Notes: a model not told the origin generated them from the sequence alone. Positions 23,877 through 33,339 are shown, counted from the stretch's first letter. The stretch: DNA of 42,983 bases from an uncultured Saprospiraceae bacterium (GCA_947311105.1 CAMZKG010000033.1:1-42983), one strand, 5' to 3'. A program made the numbers and translations.

Positions 23877-26309
23877 ATGATGAAAAGATTGCTAGTTTTA
23901 TTATTGATGTTTTTGGGGCTAACGTCATTTGCCCAGCTTACGCAAACCATCCGCGGTACCATTTTGGAAAAAGAAAGCGGCATCCCATTAATTGGCGTAA
24001 ATGTTTTAGCTATTTCTCCGCAAGGAGAGTATTTTGGGGCAAGCGATGAAAACGGAATTTATAGAATTGATAAAGTGCCCCTTGGGCGTACCCGTATTCA
24101 GTTTTCTTATTTGGGGTACGAAACTATTACGCTTGATAATGTTATCGTGACTTCTGGCAAAGAAGTTATTCTTTCCGTCGATATGGAAGAATCTTTGATT
24201 GAGTTGACGACCGTGGAAGTGAAAGCCAGACGAAAAGGGGATCTCGTCAACGAAATGGCTACCGTTTCTGCAAGGCAATTTTCTGTCGAAGAGACCGACC
24301 GATACGCTGGTAGTCGGGGCGATCCAGGTCGGATGGCTTCCAATTTTGCTGGCGTTCAAGGGGCGGATGATAGCCGTAATGACATTGTTATTCGGGGAAA
24401 TTCTCCTGCGGGTGTTTTGTGGAGATTGAATGGAGTGAATATTCCGAACCCCAATCACTTTGCTATTCCCGGCACTGCTGGTGGGCCCGCAGCGATTCTT
24501 AATAATAAATATTTAGCTAATTCGGATTTTTTTACAGGAGCTTTTCCTGCCGAATATGGCAATAGTATTGCGGGGGCTTTTGATTTGCGTATGCGAAATG
24601 GCAATAATGAGAAGTATGAATATTCAGGGCAATTTGGGTTTCTAGGGACAGAGTTATTTGCAGAAGGGCCCATTTCTAAAAAAAGCCGTTCTTCGTTTAT
24701 TGCTTCCTATCGCTATTCTACTTTACAATTATTTAGCAGCCTACATATCAATGTGGGAACTGATGCCACCCCAAAATATCAAGATGGCGCCTTTCGGCTA
24801 AACTTTCCTATGAAGGGCAATAGCAACTTGGCCATTTGGGGTGTTGGTGGAAAAAGCAGCATTGATATTGTTCTGTCTGACCAAGAAAAACCAGATAATG
24901 AGACCTTACTGTATGGTGATAATGACAGAGACCAATTTTTTGCATCCAAAATGGGGGTGGGCGGAGTGTCTTACTCGAAGTCATTTAATAAATCAACTTT
25001 GCTAAAAGCAACGCTGGCGATGACCGGTCAGCAGGTGAATGCGACGCATCATGTTTTTGATAGGCATGTTGATGGAAAAGGATTTTTTGTACTAGATACT
25101 TCCGTGAATAATCTGAACTATCAATTCAATATTTCTAAATTAGTCGCTAATCTGAGCATCAATAAGAAAATTTCTCGAAAAAGCTCATTGAAATATGGTC
25201 TATATGGAGAAAGGTATCAGATCAATCTGTTAGATAGTGTACGAGTTTATATGCGTGATACCCTTACGGGAAAAATGGTTTTTACTCCGTGGAAGAAACG
25301 ATGGGACGCAAACGATAATGCCCTTTTGTTTCAGCCTTTTGTACAGTATAAGTATAAGTTTGATGAAAAATGGACAATGGTGGCGGGCGTGACGGCGCTT
25401 TATTTTGGGATCAATAAAAATAGCTTTTCACCATTTGAGCCAAGATTGGGTGTGACCTATCAGCTTTCACCAAAAGATAAACTGGCAATGGGTTTAGGTT
25501 TTCATTCGCAGATGCAAAGTCCTTATTTGTATTATTACGGCAATAAAATTAAAAATGGAAAGGTTTTTCAAGAGAACAAAGGCATGGGGTTGACCAAAAG
25601 TAAACAGGCGGTTTTGTCCTACGATAGAATCCTGTCTTCCAATAGAAGAATAAAAATTGAAACGTATTATCAACAATTATCAGAGATTCCTGTACAGGTC
25701 AATCCAACTTCTTTTTCTATGATTAATGCAGGATCGGGCTTTTCCAGATTGTTCTCGGATACGCTTTTGGTAAATGAAGGAGTAGGTCAAAATTATGGTG
25801 TAGAATTAACAATAGAAAAATCTTTCTCTCGAGGGTATTATTATTTATTAACAGGGTCAATTTTTGATTCTAAATATAAGGGGAGCGATGATATTTGGCG
25901 CAATAGTACTTTTAATGGACAGTATGCTTTTAATGCTTTAGTCGCCAAGGAATTTTTAATAAAAGGCAATAATACATTGAGTCTTGGTTCTAAATTGACC
26001 TATGCGGGTGGTCGATGGTATGGCTATCCAGACTTGGTGCAATCTACTGCTAATCAAGAAGTTATCTTTGAAGATAAGACGTTTAATACACGGAAGTTTA
26101 GAGATTATTACCGATTGGATTTGAAGATAAATTATAAATGGAACCGTCCTAAGATGACTCATGAATTTGCGCTTGATATTGTTAATTTATTAAGCACAAA
26201 AAACATCTTAAAACTAAGTTGGGCACCCGATCATCCAAGTGGCAATCCCATACAGGAAGAGTATCAGCTGGGGTTGCTTCCTGTGTTTTATTATAAGGTT
26301 GATTTTTGA
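23877..26309 (+). CDS. TonB-dependent receptor with carboxypeptidase-like N-terminal domain
   Basis: An 810-residue outer-membrane receptor. Residues 1-20 are a signal peptide (MMKRLLVLLLMFLGLTSFAQ). Residues about 22-107 form the carboxypeptidase-regulatory-like domain usual in Bacteroidota transporters (GTILEKESGIPLIGVNVLAI, GIYRIDKVPLGRTRIQFSYLGYET). The plug domain contains GDPGRMASNFAGVQGADDSRNDIVIRGNSPAGV, followed by a long beta barrel ending in FYYKVDF. No SusD-like partner follows, so it is unlikely to be a SusC polysaccharide importer; siderophore, vitamin or peptide uptake are all possible. The adjacent gene does not suggest a substrate. The double ATG start (23877/23880) leaves a small uncertainty. 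Confidence 0.9.
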   Translation: MMKRLLVLLLMFLGLTSFAQLTQTIRGTILEKESGIPLIGVNVLAISPQGEYFGASDENGIYRIDKVPLGRTRIQFSYLGYETITLDNVIVTSGKEVILSVDMEESLIELTTVEVKARRKGDLVNEMATVSARQFSVEETDRYAGSRGDPGRMASNFAGVQGADDSRNDIVIRGNSPAGVLWRLNGVNIPNPNHFAIPGTAGGPAAILNNKYLANSDFFTGAFPAEYGNSIAGAFDLRMRNGNNEKYEYSGQFGFLGTELFAEGPISKKSRSSFIASYRYSTLQLFSSLHINVGTDATPKYQDGAFRLNFPMKGNSNLAIWGVGGKSSIDIVLSDQEKPDNETLLYGDNDRDQFFASKMGVGGVSYSKSFNKSTLLKATLAMTGQQVNATHHVFDRHVDGKGFFVLDTSVNNLNYQFNISKLVANLSINKKISRKSSLKYGLYGERYQINLLDSVRVYMRDTLTGKMVFTPWKKRWDANDNALLFQPFVQYKYKFDEKWTMVAGVTALYFGINKNSFSPFEPRLGVTYQLSPKDKLAMGLGFHSQMQSPYLYYYGNKIKNGKVFQENKGMGLTKSKQAVLSYDRILSSNRRIKIETYYQQLSEIPVQVNPTSFSMINAGSGFSRLFSDTLLVNEGVGQNYGVELTIEKSFSRGYYYLLTGSIFDSKYKGSDDIWRNSTFNGQYAFNALVAKEFLIKGNNTLSLGSKLTYAGGRWYGYPDLVQSTANQEVIFEDKTFNTRKFRDYYRLDLKINYKWNRPKMTHEFALDIVNLLSTKNILKLSWAPDHPSGNPIQEEYQLGLLPVFYYKVDF

Positions 26310-26334
26310 TTGTTTCTGGGGGCAAATTGAACCA

Positions 26335-26428
26335 TTGAGCTTACTCCGAAAAGTTACTGTAAACTATAGCTAAAGAGTGAAGCAAAACTTTATTTGGTTC
26401 AATTGTGCAATCGTTCAATTGTTCAACT
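26335..26428 (+). repeat. Dispersed two-module repeat, copy 2
   Basis: Module A (TTGAGCTTACTCCGAAAAGT, 26335-26354) and module B (from AGCAAAACTTTATTTGG at 26391, then TTCAATTGTGCAATCG) are in the same orientation. Module B is followed by further TTCAATTG/TTCAACTG words. The rest of 26310-26540 is simple intergenic sequence between the receptor and the ACL-like gene, with pyrimidine-rich CCCTTTCGCCC words and no gene. Confidence 0.6.
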
Positions 26429-26540
26429 GAAAGCAGCCTGAAAATTGATATCACAGAATAAAATTTTGCGAAATCTCCAACTAAAAAAGACTTACCACTG
26501 CGCCCCCTTTCGCCCTTCGCCCTTTACCTTTGACCTATCC

Positions 26541-29258
26541 TTAAACCACAAAAATAATCTCTGGAGCGGGAGTTCGAGTATCCATATCTAGCCCGCGGTT
26601 ACGATGATCATCTATTTCAGCGGCAATACCGACTGTTCGTCCAAATAGAAATAAGTTAAAGCCAATTTTTTGCATTTCGTGTTTATTTACCTTTTTGGAA
26701 GCATAAAGCCCCCAAAGTAGCTTGAAAGAAATTGCCGCAATAACCCCGTCAATATTGACACAGTAAATGTTTTTGGAGCCTTTATTTTTGTAGAGTGCCT
26801 TGACAAATTCTTTGTAGAAGTCCCAGAAAAGGTTGGTTATTCCTTTTTTTGAGAAGGATTTATAGATGAAATCTTCTCTTGGGTCGATATTTATCTTTTT
26901 TCCTTTAAAAATAGGATGGTTGATACCAGGGATACGCCCGTAGGCGGCTCCTTCCGCTTTCATTTGTTTTTTGTAGGCAATATATTTTTTTGCGGCTTGG
27001 TTGGCAATTTGTTGTACGTCTATTTTTTTGTCTTTTTTGCTTGGGTCTTTAAGTCCACTTTTTGCAAAAGAATTAATAATAAATTGAATGCCTTCAAATC
27101 CATTACCGCCGTGAGCCAAGCCCGTATTGGCCAAGTAACCCACAAAGGCAGTAGATATATTATTTCGTGCGGAGACCGATTCTTTGGCACCCATGGCAGA
27201 GATGGTCCCTGGGCCGTTGGTCAGCGTGATACCTAGTAAAGTGGAGAATTCTAATAGCTTTTCTGGGGAAGGTTGCTCATTGAATAATGCCCAAAAGGCG
27301 GTCTCTGTAAAAGATGTTTTCAGAATTTCTGGATACTTTTGCTTGTTGTTTATTTTTTTGATGAAATTGTTTTTACTAGGTGATACGGTGCCAAGCACAA
27401 CCACTTTAGTAAGGATAGAAAGATAAGCGTATAAATTTTTAAGTGTGTCTCTTGTCATTTTTTTTAAGACAAGTTTAGAAAAAAACAATTCAAACAATAG
27501 ACTGGAAATCAGTAAGTTATCAATATTTTTGATGGACTTATTGACGAGTATATATTGGGTCAAATTTTTAATATTACTTTTTCCTTTTCGAGCATCAAAT
27601 TGCTTTTGTAGGAAGTCAAAACTCTTTTTATCGTTTTTAGTATTTTTCGGAAAATGCTTGTCAATGATGGATGCATGCTTCTTCCAATTAATAGTATGAT
27701 TAATTTTGCGTAAGCTCAAGTCGCTATATATTCTGATAAAAGCTTGAATGTAATCATGGCTTAATTGATAGCTTGGGTGATTACCGAGTAAGGCAATGGG
27801 CGCCATGATGGCCTCGTTAGGCGTTGCACCATTTTTTTCTGCTTCTTTGACGAGCTTCATTTCTTTGGGGGATACCCCCGCCAAAAAATTAAGAATAATA
27901 TTAAAAATAGGTAGTTCTTTTTTGGTCGGTAACTCCTTGGCTAGCGAATAAAAAATATTTTCTTCGTAGGTATTTTTGGAAAGCACAGTAACGGGTTGTC
28001 CATGAAGTTCGCCTAATTGAGTTTTGGTGTTCATTGCGGAAGCACCGGAAGCATTACGCATGGGTTGACGCAAATATGCAGCGCCTAATTCCTTGTTGAT
28101 AAGGGCAATTTCTTTGTTGTAAGGAGAGAGTGCTTCAACTACAGGAATTTTTAGTTTTTCAGGTAGCTTAAAATCCATATCGTTGGCAAACCAAGGTTTT
28201 AACCCCAAATCACCCATCGGCTCAAAATCAGGAGACCAGCCATTTTTTTCATAAACGGCCTTCATCGCTAGTGGAATATGCTGAATAGAAGTTACTCTCA
28301 CGCCTTTTTTATTCACTTTCGTAGGGTTTTTAGGGTCGAAAGCATTGGATCTAAAATATTTGTCAAACCATTTTTCTTTAGCGACAGCATCATCGTTGCT
28401 ACCAGCCAAAGCACCAGCGTGCCCGACAGCTCGAGTTAGTTTTGACTTCCAACGACCAGTGACAAGTGCAACAATAGGCTTTGAAAATTTTATTTTTCCT
28501 TCTTTTATCCAATCAAGGGCTTGTTTTTCATAATATCCGCCCGGCTCAATATACAAAACGATAGCTTTGGTTCTAGGGTCATTTTCGGCTGCATATAAAA
28601 ATTCTGCTACCGCAAATTGAATAATTTTGTCTTTTCCAGAGCTGACCACAGTAGATGTGCCAAAGCCTTGAGTCTTTAAATATTCGGTAATGGTGGTGCT
28701 AAAATTACCCGAATTACTATGCAAGGCGACGGTGCCTTTGAGCAAGAGTTCTTCAGGGCGATCTCCACCTAGTCCGCCGCCAATACGGACATGATTCCAT
28801 GCATCTGCTACGCCTAACGAGTTGGCGCCAAAAACATCAATTTTATTTATTTGGGCAATGGCTCTAATCAATCGCTGATCTTTGGTGCTTAATTTCTCGG
28901 TAACGAGGACTATTTTTTTGAGTGATTTGTTGTAGTGGCACATTTCGGCAACGGCATAATAGACGGCTGCAGGAGGAAGATAAATCACTCCTGTGTCGAA
29001 CTCATGATTTTCGACGACTTCGGCTAGGCGGCTATAGACGGGAATGTCCCCAATCGGTGTTTTCATCACTCCAGGTCGTCCATATTGTACCCCAGCTACA
29101 ACATTGCCCCCCGAAAAGACATGGGATACAGGAGTCACTTTACGGCTTTCGTTGCCGAGAATATTCATGACGACGACTCGGTCAGTTTTGGATGCGATTT
29201 CTTCGAGAGATTGGATGCCCACAAAGTATTTGAAAGGCGTATTTGTTATAGATTTCAT
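26541..29258 (-). CDS. ATP-citrate lyase-like large subunit (CoA-binding, CoA-ligase and citryl-CoA lyase domains)
   Basis: A 905-residue protein corresponding to the C-terminal two thirds of eukaryotic ATP-citrate lyase. Residues 1-135 form the CoA-binding domain. Residues 135-330 form the succinyl-CoA-synthetase alpha-like domain with the phospho-histidine loop VGHAGALAGSNDD (His280). After a linker, residues about 460-905 form a citrate-synthase-like domain with TLTNGPGTISAMGAKESVSAR, the catalytic-histidine region IPGINHPIFKGK and the C-terminal EIDDHRNRGLDMDTRTP. Together with the ATP-grasp subunit encoded 37 bp upstream it would convert citrate, ATP and CoA to acetyl-CoA and oxaloacetate. 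At 905 residues it is much longer than the roughly 600-residue AclA of green sulfur bacteria; the extra length includes a lysine-rich helical segment (about 550-650). The substrate is inferred. Confidence 0.78.
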   Translation of the reverse strand: MKSITNTPFKYFVGIQSLEEIASKTDRVVVMNILGNESRKVTPVSHVFSGGNVVAGVQYGRPGVMKTPIGDIPVYSRLAEVVENHEFDTGVIYLPPAAVYYAVAEMCHYNKSLKKIVLVTEKLSTKDQRLIRAIAQINKIDVFGANSLGVADAWNHVRIGGGLGGDRPEELLLKGTVALHSNSGNFSTTITEYLKTQGFGTSTVVSSGKDKIIQFAVAEFLYAAENDPRTKAIVLYIEPGGYYEKQALDWIKEGKIKFSKPIVALVTGRWKSKLTRAVGHAGALAGSNDDAVAKEKWFDKYFRSNAFDPKNPTKVNKKGVRVTSIQHIPLAMKAVYEKNGWSPDFEPMGDLGLKPWFANDMDFKLPEKLKIPVVEALSPYNKEIALINKELGAAYLRQPMRNASGASAMNTKTQLGELHGQPVTVLSKNTYEENIFYSLAKELPTKKELPIFNIILNFLAGVSPKEMKLVKEAEKNGATPNEAIMAPIALLGNHPSYQLSHDYIQAFIRIYSDLSLRKINHTINWKKHASIIDKHFPKNTKNDKKSFDFLQKQFDARKGKSNIKNLTQYILVNKSIKNIDNLLISSLLFELFFSKLVLKKMTRDTLKNLYAYLSILTKVVVLGTVSPSKNNFIKKINNKQKYPEILKTSFTETAFWALFNEQPSPEKLLEFSTLLGITLTNGPGTISAMGAKESVSARNNISTAFVGYLANTGLAHGGNGFEGIQFIINSFAKSGLKDPSKKDKKIDVQQIANQAAKKYIAYKKQMKAEGAAYGRIPGINHPIFKGKKINIDPREDFIYKSFSKKGITNLFWDFYKEFVKALYKNKGSKNIYCVNIDGVIAAISFKLLWGLYASKKVNKHEMQKIGFNLFLFGRTVGIAAEIDDHRNRGLDMDTRTPAPEIIFVV

Positions 29259-29295
29259 TTTTTTTTAATTTTGATTTGCTCAATTGGATTAGACC

Positions 29296-30537
29296 TTATT
29301 TTTTGCGATTATTTTTCATCCAGTCATCGATTTCTACAGCGTAGTGAATGACATCAACCATAGAAGAATCATAACCAAAAAAGCGATGCGGGATTTTTAG
29401 GTTATTGAGCATGTCGTGAGCGTAAGCCATGCCTTTGATAAGATTAGGACCGCCCCGACCAATGACCACATAAACATCGGGTTTGCCATGCTTCATGGTG
29501 TAGTCTCTGAGCGCATCAACGATGGCTTTAAGCGTAACAAAAATATCTGTATTATTGGCTTTTCCCCCGATAACAAGGATGACATTGGAGTTTTTGAGCC
29601 AATATTTATAGACAATTTCGGCTATTTTATACATCTTTTCAAAAGGCGGGTTGCCCCCAAAATCTGTCGAAATAGTCGTTTTTTCCGAAAGGATCTCCGT
29701 TGCCGCACTATTGGCTCCACCCCCAAACATAAATGGCGTGATGGTGCCTTTGGGGTTGATGACGGCGACATCGCTTTGGCCTTGATAGGTACGTAGCGCA
29801 TTGACTTCTAGCTCAAATTCCGAAAGGTTGGTCTTAAACACATCGTCGGGCAAGTTAAGCCGTTTGTTGTGTGGATTGTCTTGGTCTAGCATCGCCTTAA
29901 AATCACAGGCATAGGGCACATAGCGCTTGCCTACTTTGCTCATCCGAATCGGGTTGATTTCCATGACATCAAAACCATAATCGTTGTACAACTCCCACAG
30001 AGCAGGCAAGTATCTTGCAAGCGGGCTGATGATGGGCGCAGGCGCATTGAGCTGTGCTAGTGCATCAATAATATGGTAGGTTTTTAGTCCTGTTAAGGGG
30101 TCAAAAGAGTGGGTAATAATCCTATCTGGCGGTAGCTCTTCAATGTCTATTCCACCATCAATGGACAGGGTGAAACTTACCATCCGACTTTCGGTAGAGA
30201 CGCTAATATTAAAATATATCTCGTAGTCAGAAGGAATAAATTCTTCATAGGTCGCCCCATTGGCAGTAACGGTATTGCCGTGAAATTTGTGTTTGGCAAA
30301 AAACAATTGGCGGCGAGCTTCTAAAGCGTCGGGCACATTGTCCACAATTTTTATTAAGCCTGCTTTTCCTTTTTTGCCTACTCCGCCATAAAAAACAGGT
30401 TTGACAACAAGGCGCCCCCGTTTTTTGATGAGTGCATCAATTTCTTCAGAATAGGCATCGTTGCATAAGATTTGTGGGGTCGGAAACTCCGCTAACGCTA
30501 GGATTTTGTGCCCGTATTTCATTCCTGTAATTTGCAT
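29296..30537 (-). CDS. ATP-citrate lyase-like ATP-grasp subunit
   Basis: A 413-residue subunit starting at the ATG that begins MQITGMKYGHKILALAEF; a longer frame to 30648 would pass through the promoter and encode an unlikely N-terminus. The ATP-grasp part (LVVKPVFYGGVGKKGKAGLIK near 53, FNISVSTESRMVSFTLSIDGG near 120, FDVMEINPIRMSK near 195) resembles succinyl-CoA synthetase beta. The C-terminal part (GGGANSAATEILSE, VILVIGGKANNTDIFVTLKAIV) is the citrate/CoA-binding flavodoxin-like domain. It is the first gene of a two-gene unit with the large subunit, 37 bp downstream. It supplies ATP-dependent citrate activation. Confidence 0.8.
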   Translation of the reverse strand: MQITGMKYGHKILALAEFPTPQILCNDAYSEEIDALIKKRGRLVVKPVFYGGVGKKGKAGLIKIVDNVPDALEARRQLFFAKHKFHGNTVTANGATYEEFIPSDYEIYFNISVSTESRMVSFTLSIDGGIDIEELPPDRIITHSFDPLTGLKTYHIIDALAQLNAPAPIISPLARYLPALWELYNDYGFDVMEINPIRMSKVGKRYVPYACDFKAMLDQDNPHNKRLNLPDDVFKTNLSEFELEVNALRTYQGQSDVAVINPKGTITPFMFGGGANSAATEILSEKTTISTDFGGNPPFEKMYKIAEIVYKYWLKNSNVILVIGGKANNTDIFVTLKAIVDALRDYTMKHGKPDVYVVIGRGGPNLIKGMAYAHDMLNNLKIPHRFFGYDSSMVDVIHYAVEIDDWMKNNRKK

Positions 30538-30578
30538 AATAGTATTCTTTTGTGCTGAAAATTTGCATAATATCAATG

Positions 30579-30608
30579 CAAAGTTACACAAAATCAAGAA
30601 AGTACAAA
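30579..30608 (-). promoter_or_regulatory. Promoter of the ACL-like operon
   Basis: Minus-strand TTTG (30608-30605), an 18-bp spacer and TAACTTTG (30586-30579) fit the Bacteroidota consensus well. The start codon at 30537 lies 41 bp after the -7 box, giving a leader of about 35 nt. Confidence 0.65.
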
Positions 30609-30790
30609 ATTTGCTTTTACTTGGAAAGTAGTAAAATTGTACGTCCAACTTGAGTTGGGTGCGATTTTGGTCCTGAATAGATGATTTAGAAAATAATATT
30701 TTCTGTTCAATGCTTGTACGTGATTATTGTTTTGAATTTGGGGTGTGCAAAAAATAAATAAAATTTGTGCTTGGGATGCAAAAAGTAAGG

Positions 30791-31340
30791 GCAGGAACAC
30801 GGATAGGACGGATGAGACGGAAAAGGACGGATTTTTTATTTGCTTCGCAAATTACGGATTGACAATTTAATCTGTGCAAAATCTGTAGAATCTGTGCTTT
30901 CTGTGTTCTTGTGCTCACGCTATGGAAAGGGTGGGAACACGGATTTGACGGATGGGACGGAAAAGGACGGATTTTATATTTGCTTAGCAAATTACGGGTT
31001 GGCAACTTAATCTGTGCAAAATCTGTAGAATCTGTGCTTTCTGTGTTCTTGTGCTCATGCTATGGAAAGGGTGGGAACACGGATTTGACGGATTTGACGA
31101 ATAAGGACGGATTTTTTATTTGCTTCGCAAATTACGGATTGACAATTTAGTCTGTGCAAAATCTGTAGAATCTGTGCTTTCTGTGTTCTTGTGTTCATGC
31201 TTTGGCAAGGGTGGGAACACGGATTTGACGGATTTGACGGATAAGGACGGATTTTTTATTTGCTTAGCAAATTACGGATTGACAACTTAGTCTGTGCAAA
31301 ATCTGTAGAATCTGTGCTTTCTGTGTTCTTGTGCTCATGC
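30791..31340 (+). repeat. Four tandem copies of a 140-bp self-complementary unit
   Basis: Units begin near 30791, 30931, 31071 and 31211 (each marked by GGGAACACGG or GGAACACGG), exactly 140 bp apart, and differ at only a few positions. Within each unit the left part has short GACGGATTT words, the centre is a small palindrome (TTTGCTTCGCAAA or TTTGCTTAGCAAA), and the right part has ATCTGTGCAAA, ATCTGTAGAA and TCTGTGTTC words that are partly complementary to the left part. Each unit can thus fold into one long imperfect hairpin. The short ORFs across it are repeat artefacts. The remainder of 30610-31484 shows no gene. Confidence 0.9.
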
Positions 31341-31380
31341 ATAATAATAGCACCCAATAATATGTGATAAAAATAATCAA

Positions 31381-31388
31381 TATCTTTG
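31381..31388 (+). promoter_or_regulatory. Putative -7 box of the DUF4197 gene
   Basis: TATCTTTG is an exact TAnnTTTG match 97 bp before the start codon. The presumed leader contains the hairpin TTTTGCGCAAGCAAAA (31404-31419). A -33 word is not clear. Confidence 0.5.
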
Positions 31389-31484
31389 TGCTTTGCTAAG
31401 ACCTTTTGCGCAAGCAAAACAAGCTTGGCTTAGTTTTCGTTTATAGGAAAGCCTATATTCTTACATCAAAAAAATAACTTTCTA

Positions 31485-32210
31485 ATGAAAAAGTATGCAT
31501 TTTTACTGCTGATAACTCTTGGTTTTGTCGCATGTGACCCCAAGGATGTCCAAAAAACAATGGAAATTCTGACTTCAACGTCTGAACTCACTAAAGGAGA
31601 AGCAGGAGCAGGATTGAAGGAAGCTCTGAATTTGGGCGTAAGCCATGGCGCTAATCTCCTTTCGGCGAAAGACGGATTTTTTAAGAGTCAATACAAAATA
31701 TTGCTTCCGCCAGATGCCCAAAAAGTGGCTAATAAACTTCAAAATGTACCAGGATTTAATAAGGTCGAAGATGTTATCCTAGAAAAAATTAATCGTGGAG
31801 CAGAAGATGCCGCTAAGAAAGCGAAACCCATTTTTGTCTCCGCCATTAAGAAAATGACCTTTCGGGATGCTTTTGATATATTGATGGGCGGTGATGATGC
31901 GGCTACGACGTATCTAAAAAAAGCCACATATAATCAACTGTATAAGGAGTTTAATCCAGTAATTGTCCAATCTTTAGACAAGTATCAAGCGCGCAAATAT
32001 TGGGGCAATGCAGTCAATACGTACAATAGCATTCCGTTTATTAGCAATAAAGCGAATCCAGATTTGGACGGTTATGTAACCGAACAGGCTTTAAACAGCC
32101 TTTTTATGATGGTGCAAAAAGAAGAATATAGCATCCGAAAAGATAAAACGAAGCGTGTTTCGGATTTGCTTAAGAAGGTATTTGCGAAACAGGACAAAAA
32201 AGCCCAATAG
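31485..32210 (+). CDS. DUF4197 family lipoprotein
   Basis: A 241-residue exported protein. The signal peptide MKKYAFLLLITLGFVACD has a lipobox (FVAC) with Cys17, so it is probably a lipoprotein. The mature part matches the DUF4197 family as I know it: a helical protein with GLKEALNLGVSHGANLLSAKDGFF near residue 43, ILLPPDAQKVANKLQ near 72, TFRDAFDILMGGDDAATTYLKKAT near 125 and DGYVTEQALNSLFMMV near 190. Its biochemical function is unknown. It is followed 4 bp later by the permease gene on the same strand. An iterated GCTTGCGCAAA word lies in its leader and two CCTTTCGG words in its coding region. Confidence 0.85.
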   Translation: MKKYAFLLLITLGFVACDPKDVQKTMEILTSTSELTKGEAGAGLKEALNLGVSHGANLLSAKDGFFKSQYKILLPPDAQKVANKLQNVPGFNKVEDVILEKINRGAEDAAKKAKPIFVSAIKKMTFRDAFDILMGGDDAATTYLKKATYNQLYKEFNPVIVQSLDKYQARKYWGNAVNTYNSIPFISNKANPDLDGYVTEQALNSLFMMVQKEEYSIRKDKTKRVSDLLKKVFAKQDKKAQ

Positions 32211-32214
32211 CCCA

Positions 32215-33339
32215 TTGTCGAGACTAAGAGAAAATAAATGGAGTAGATACATTACCTTGGCCCTGGGAATTTTGGTCATAGGTGCGGTGATTTATTTTTT
32301 GGGCAGTATTTTAGTTTATGTGATCATTGCTTGGATTTTGTCTTTAATTGGGCGACCGGTGACGCAATTTTTGCTCAAAAAACTAAGATTTAATCGGCTA
32401 AAAAGTGGATCGACACTAGCGGCGGCGGTTGTTTTGGTGTTATTTTATGTGTTATTTTGGTTGATGATTTCGATTTTTTCGCCGATGTTTATTGAGCAGG
32501 CGAGCGTACTTACTAAATTGAATACGACCAATATCACAGAAGCGCTTGCTGTTCCGCTTGCGCAAATAGATCAGTGGCTCATCAATATGAATGTGTTGCA
32601 TGAAGGGCAAACAGTAGTGCATGAAATCGAAGGAGATATTCGTTCTTTTTTGGCTCCGGCGCAGATAGGCCGATTTTTTGGGTCGATTGTTTCGCTGGCA
32701 ACAAGTGTTATTTTTGGACTGTTTGCAGTTACCTTTATTCTCTTTTTCTTTTTGAAAGAAGACGGCTTAGTTTTGGGCTTTTTGCACGCAGTCACACCCG
32801 CCAAATACGATGATAATGTAACCAATGCTGTCGAAAAACTAACCACATTATTATCCCGATACTTTTTGGGTATTAGTGCGCAGGTGTTGACGATTACGAC
32901 TATTGTTAGTATTGGATTGAGTTTGTTGGGGGTAGAAAATGCCTTCTTAATCGGAATCTTTGCGGCGATGATTAATGTAATTCCTTATCTCGGGCCGATG
33001 TTGGGAGCTATTTTTGGGATGTTTATCGTGATTTCAAGTGGGATGGATGCCGATTTTTATAATGAGACAGTACCCAAGCTATGGCGGGTGGCTATTGTAT
33101 TTGGAGTGGTTCAGATGATTGATAATTTTATATTACAGCCATATATTTTCTCGAAAAGTGTACTGGCGCATCCGCTAGAAATTTTTATGGTTATTTTGAT
33201 TGGCGGTAATTTGGGCGGTATTTTTGGGATGATTGTGGCTATTCCTGCCTATTCTGTTTTACGAGTAATGGCACATGTCTTTTTGAGCGAGTTTGAAGTG
33301 GTTCAACGATTGACTACTCGGATGGATGAAATTGATTGA
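32215..33339 (+). CDS. AI-2E family transporter (PerM-like permease)
   Basis: A polytopic membrane protein of about 374 residues of the AI-2E/UPF0118 family. The N-terminal segment (ALGILVIGAVIYFLGSILVYVIIAWILSLIG) carries the first membrane helices. The C-terminal half has the conserved FLIGIFAAMINVIPYLGPMLGA and DNFILQPYIFSKSVLAHPLEIF regions, where family members carry their signature. Members export autoinducer-2 or move other small solutes or ions (for example Na+/H+); the substrate is not readable here. The start is uncertain: there is no upstream ATG in frame, and the candidates are a GTG at 32155 inside the previous gene or a TTG at 32215, 5 bp after its stop. The latter is preferred and implies co-transcription. 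Confidence 0.88.
   Translation: MSRLRENKWSRYITLALGILVIGAVIYFLGSILVYVIIAWILSLIGRPVTQFLLKKLRFNRLKSGSTLAAAVVLVLFYVLFWLMISIFSPMFIEQASVLTKLNTTNITEALAVPLAQIDQWLINMNVLHEGQTVVHEIEGDIRSFLAPAQIGRFFGSIVSLATSVIFGLFAVTFILFFFLKEDGLVLGFLHAVTPAKYDDNVTNAVEKLTTLLSRYFLGISAQVLTITTIVSIGLSLLGVENAFLIGIFAAMINVIPYLGPMLGAIFGMFIVISSGMDADFYNETVPKLWRVAIVFGVVQMIDNFILQPYIFSKSVLAHPLEIFMVILIGGNLGGIFGMIVAIPAYSVLRVMAHVFLSEFEVVQRLTTRMDEID

Noticed and set aside
24006..24458. 150-residue minus-strand ORF
   Set aside because: Antisense to the carboxypeptidase-like and plug domains of the TonB-dependent receptor, with no family features.
30538..30648. Extended N-terminus of the ACL-like ATP-grasp subunit
   Set aside because: It contains the TTTG/TAACTTTG promoter and would encode an unrelated hydrophobic leader.
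30594..31150. Short ORFs on both strands across the 140-bp repeats
   Set aside because: They are copies of one repeat translated several times; they have no start signals and no protein-like composition.
30791..31340. CRISPR array
   Set aside because: The repeat period is 140 bp with near-identical whole units; there are no short repeats with unique spacers and no cas genes.
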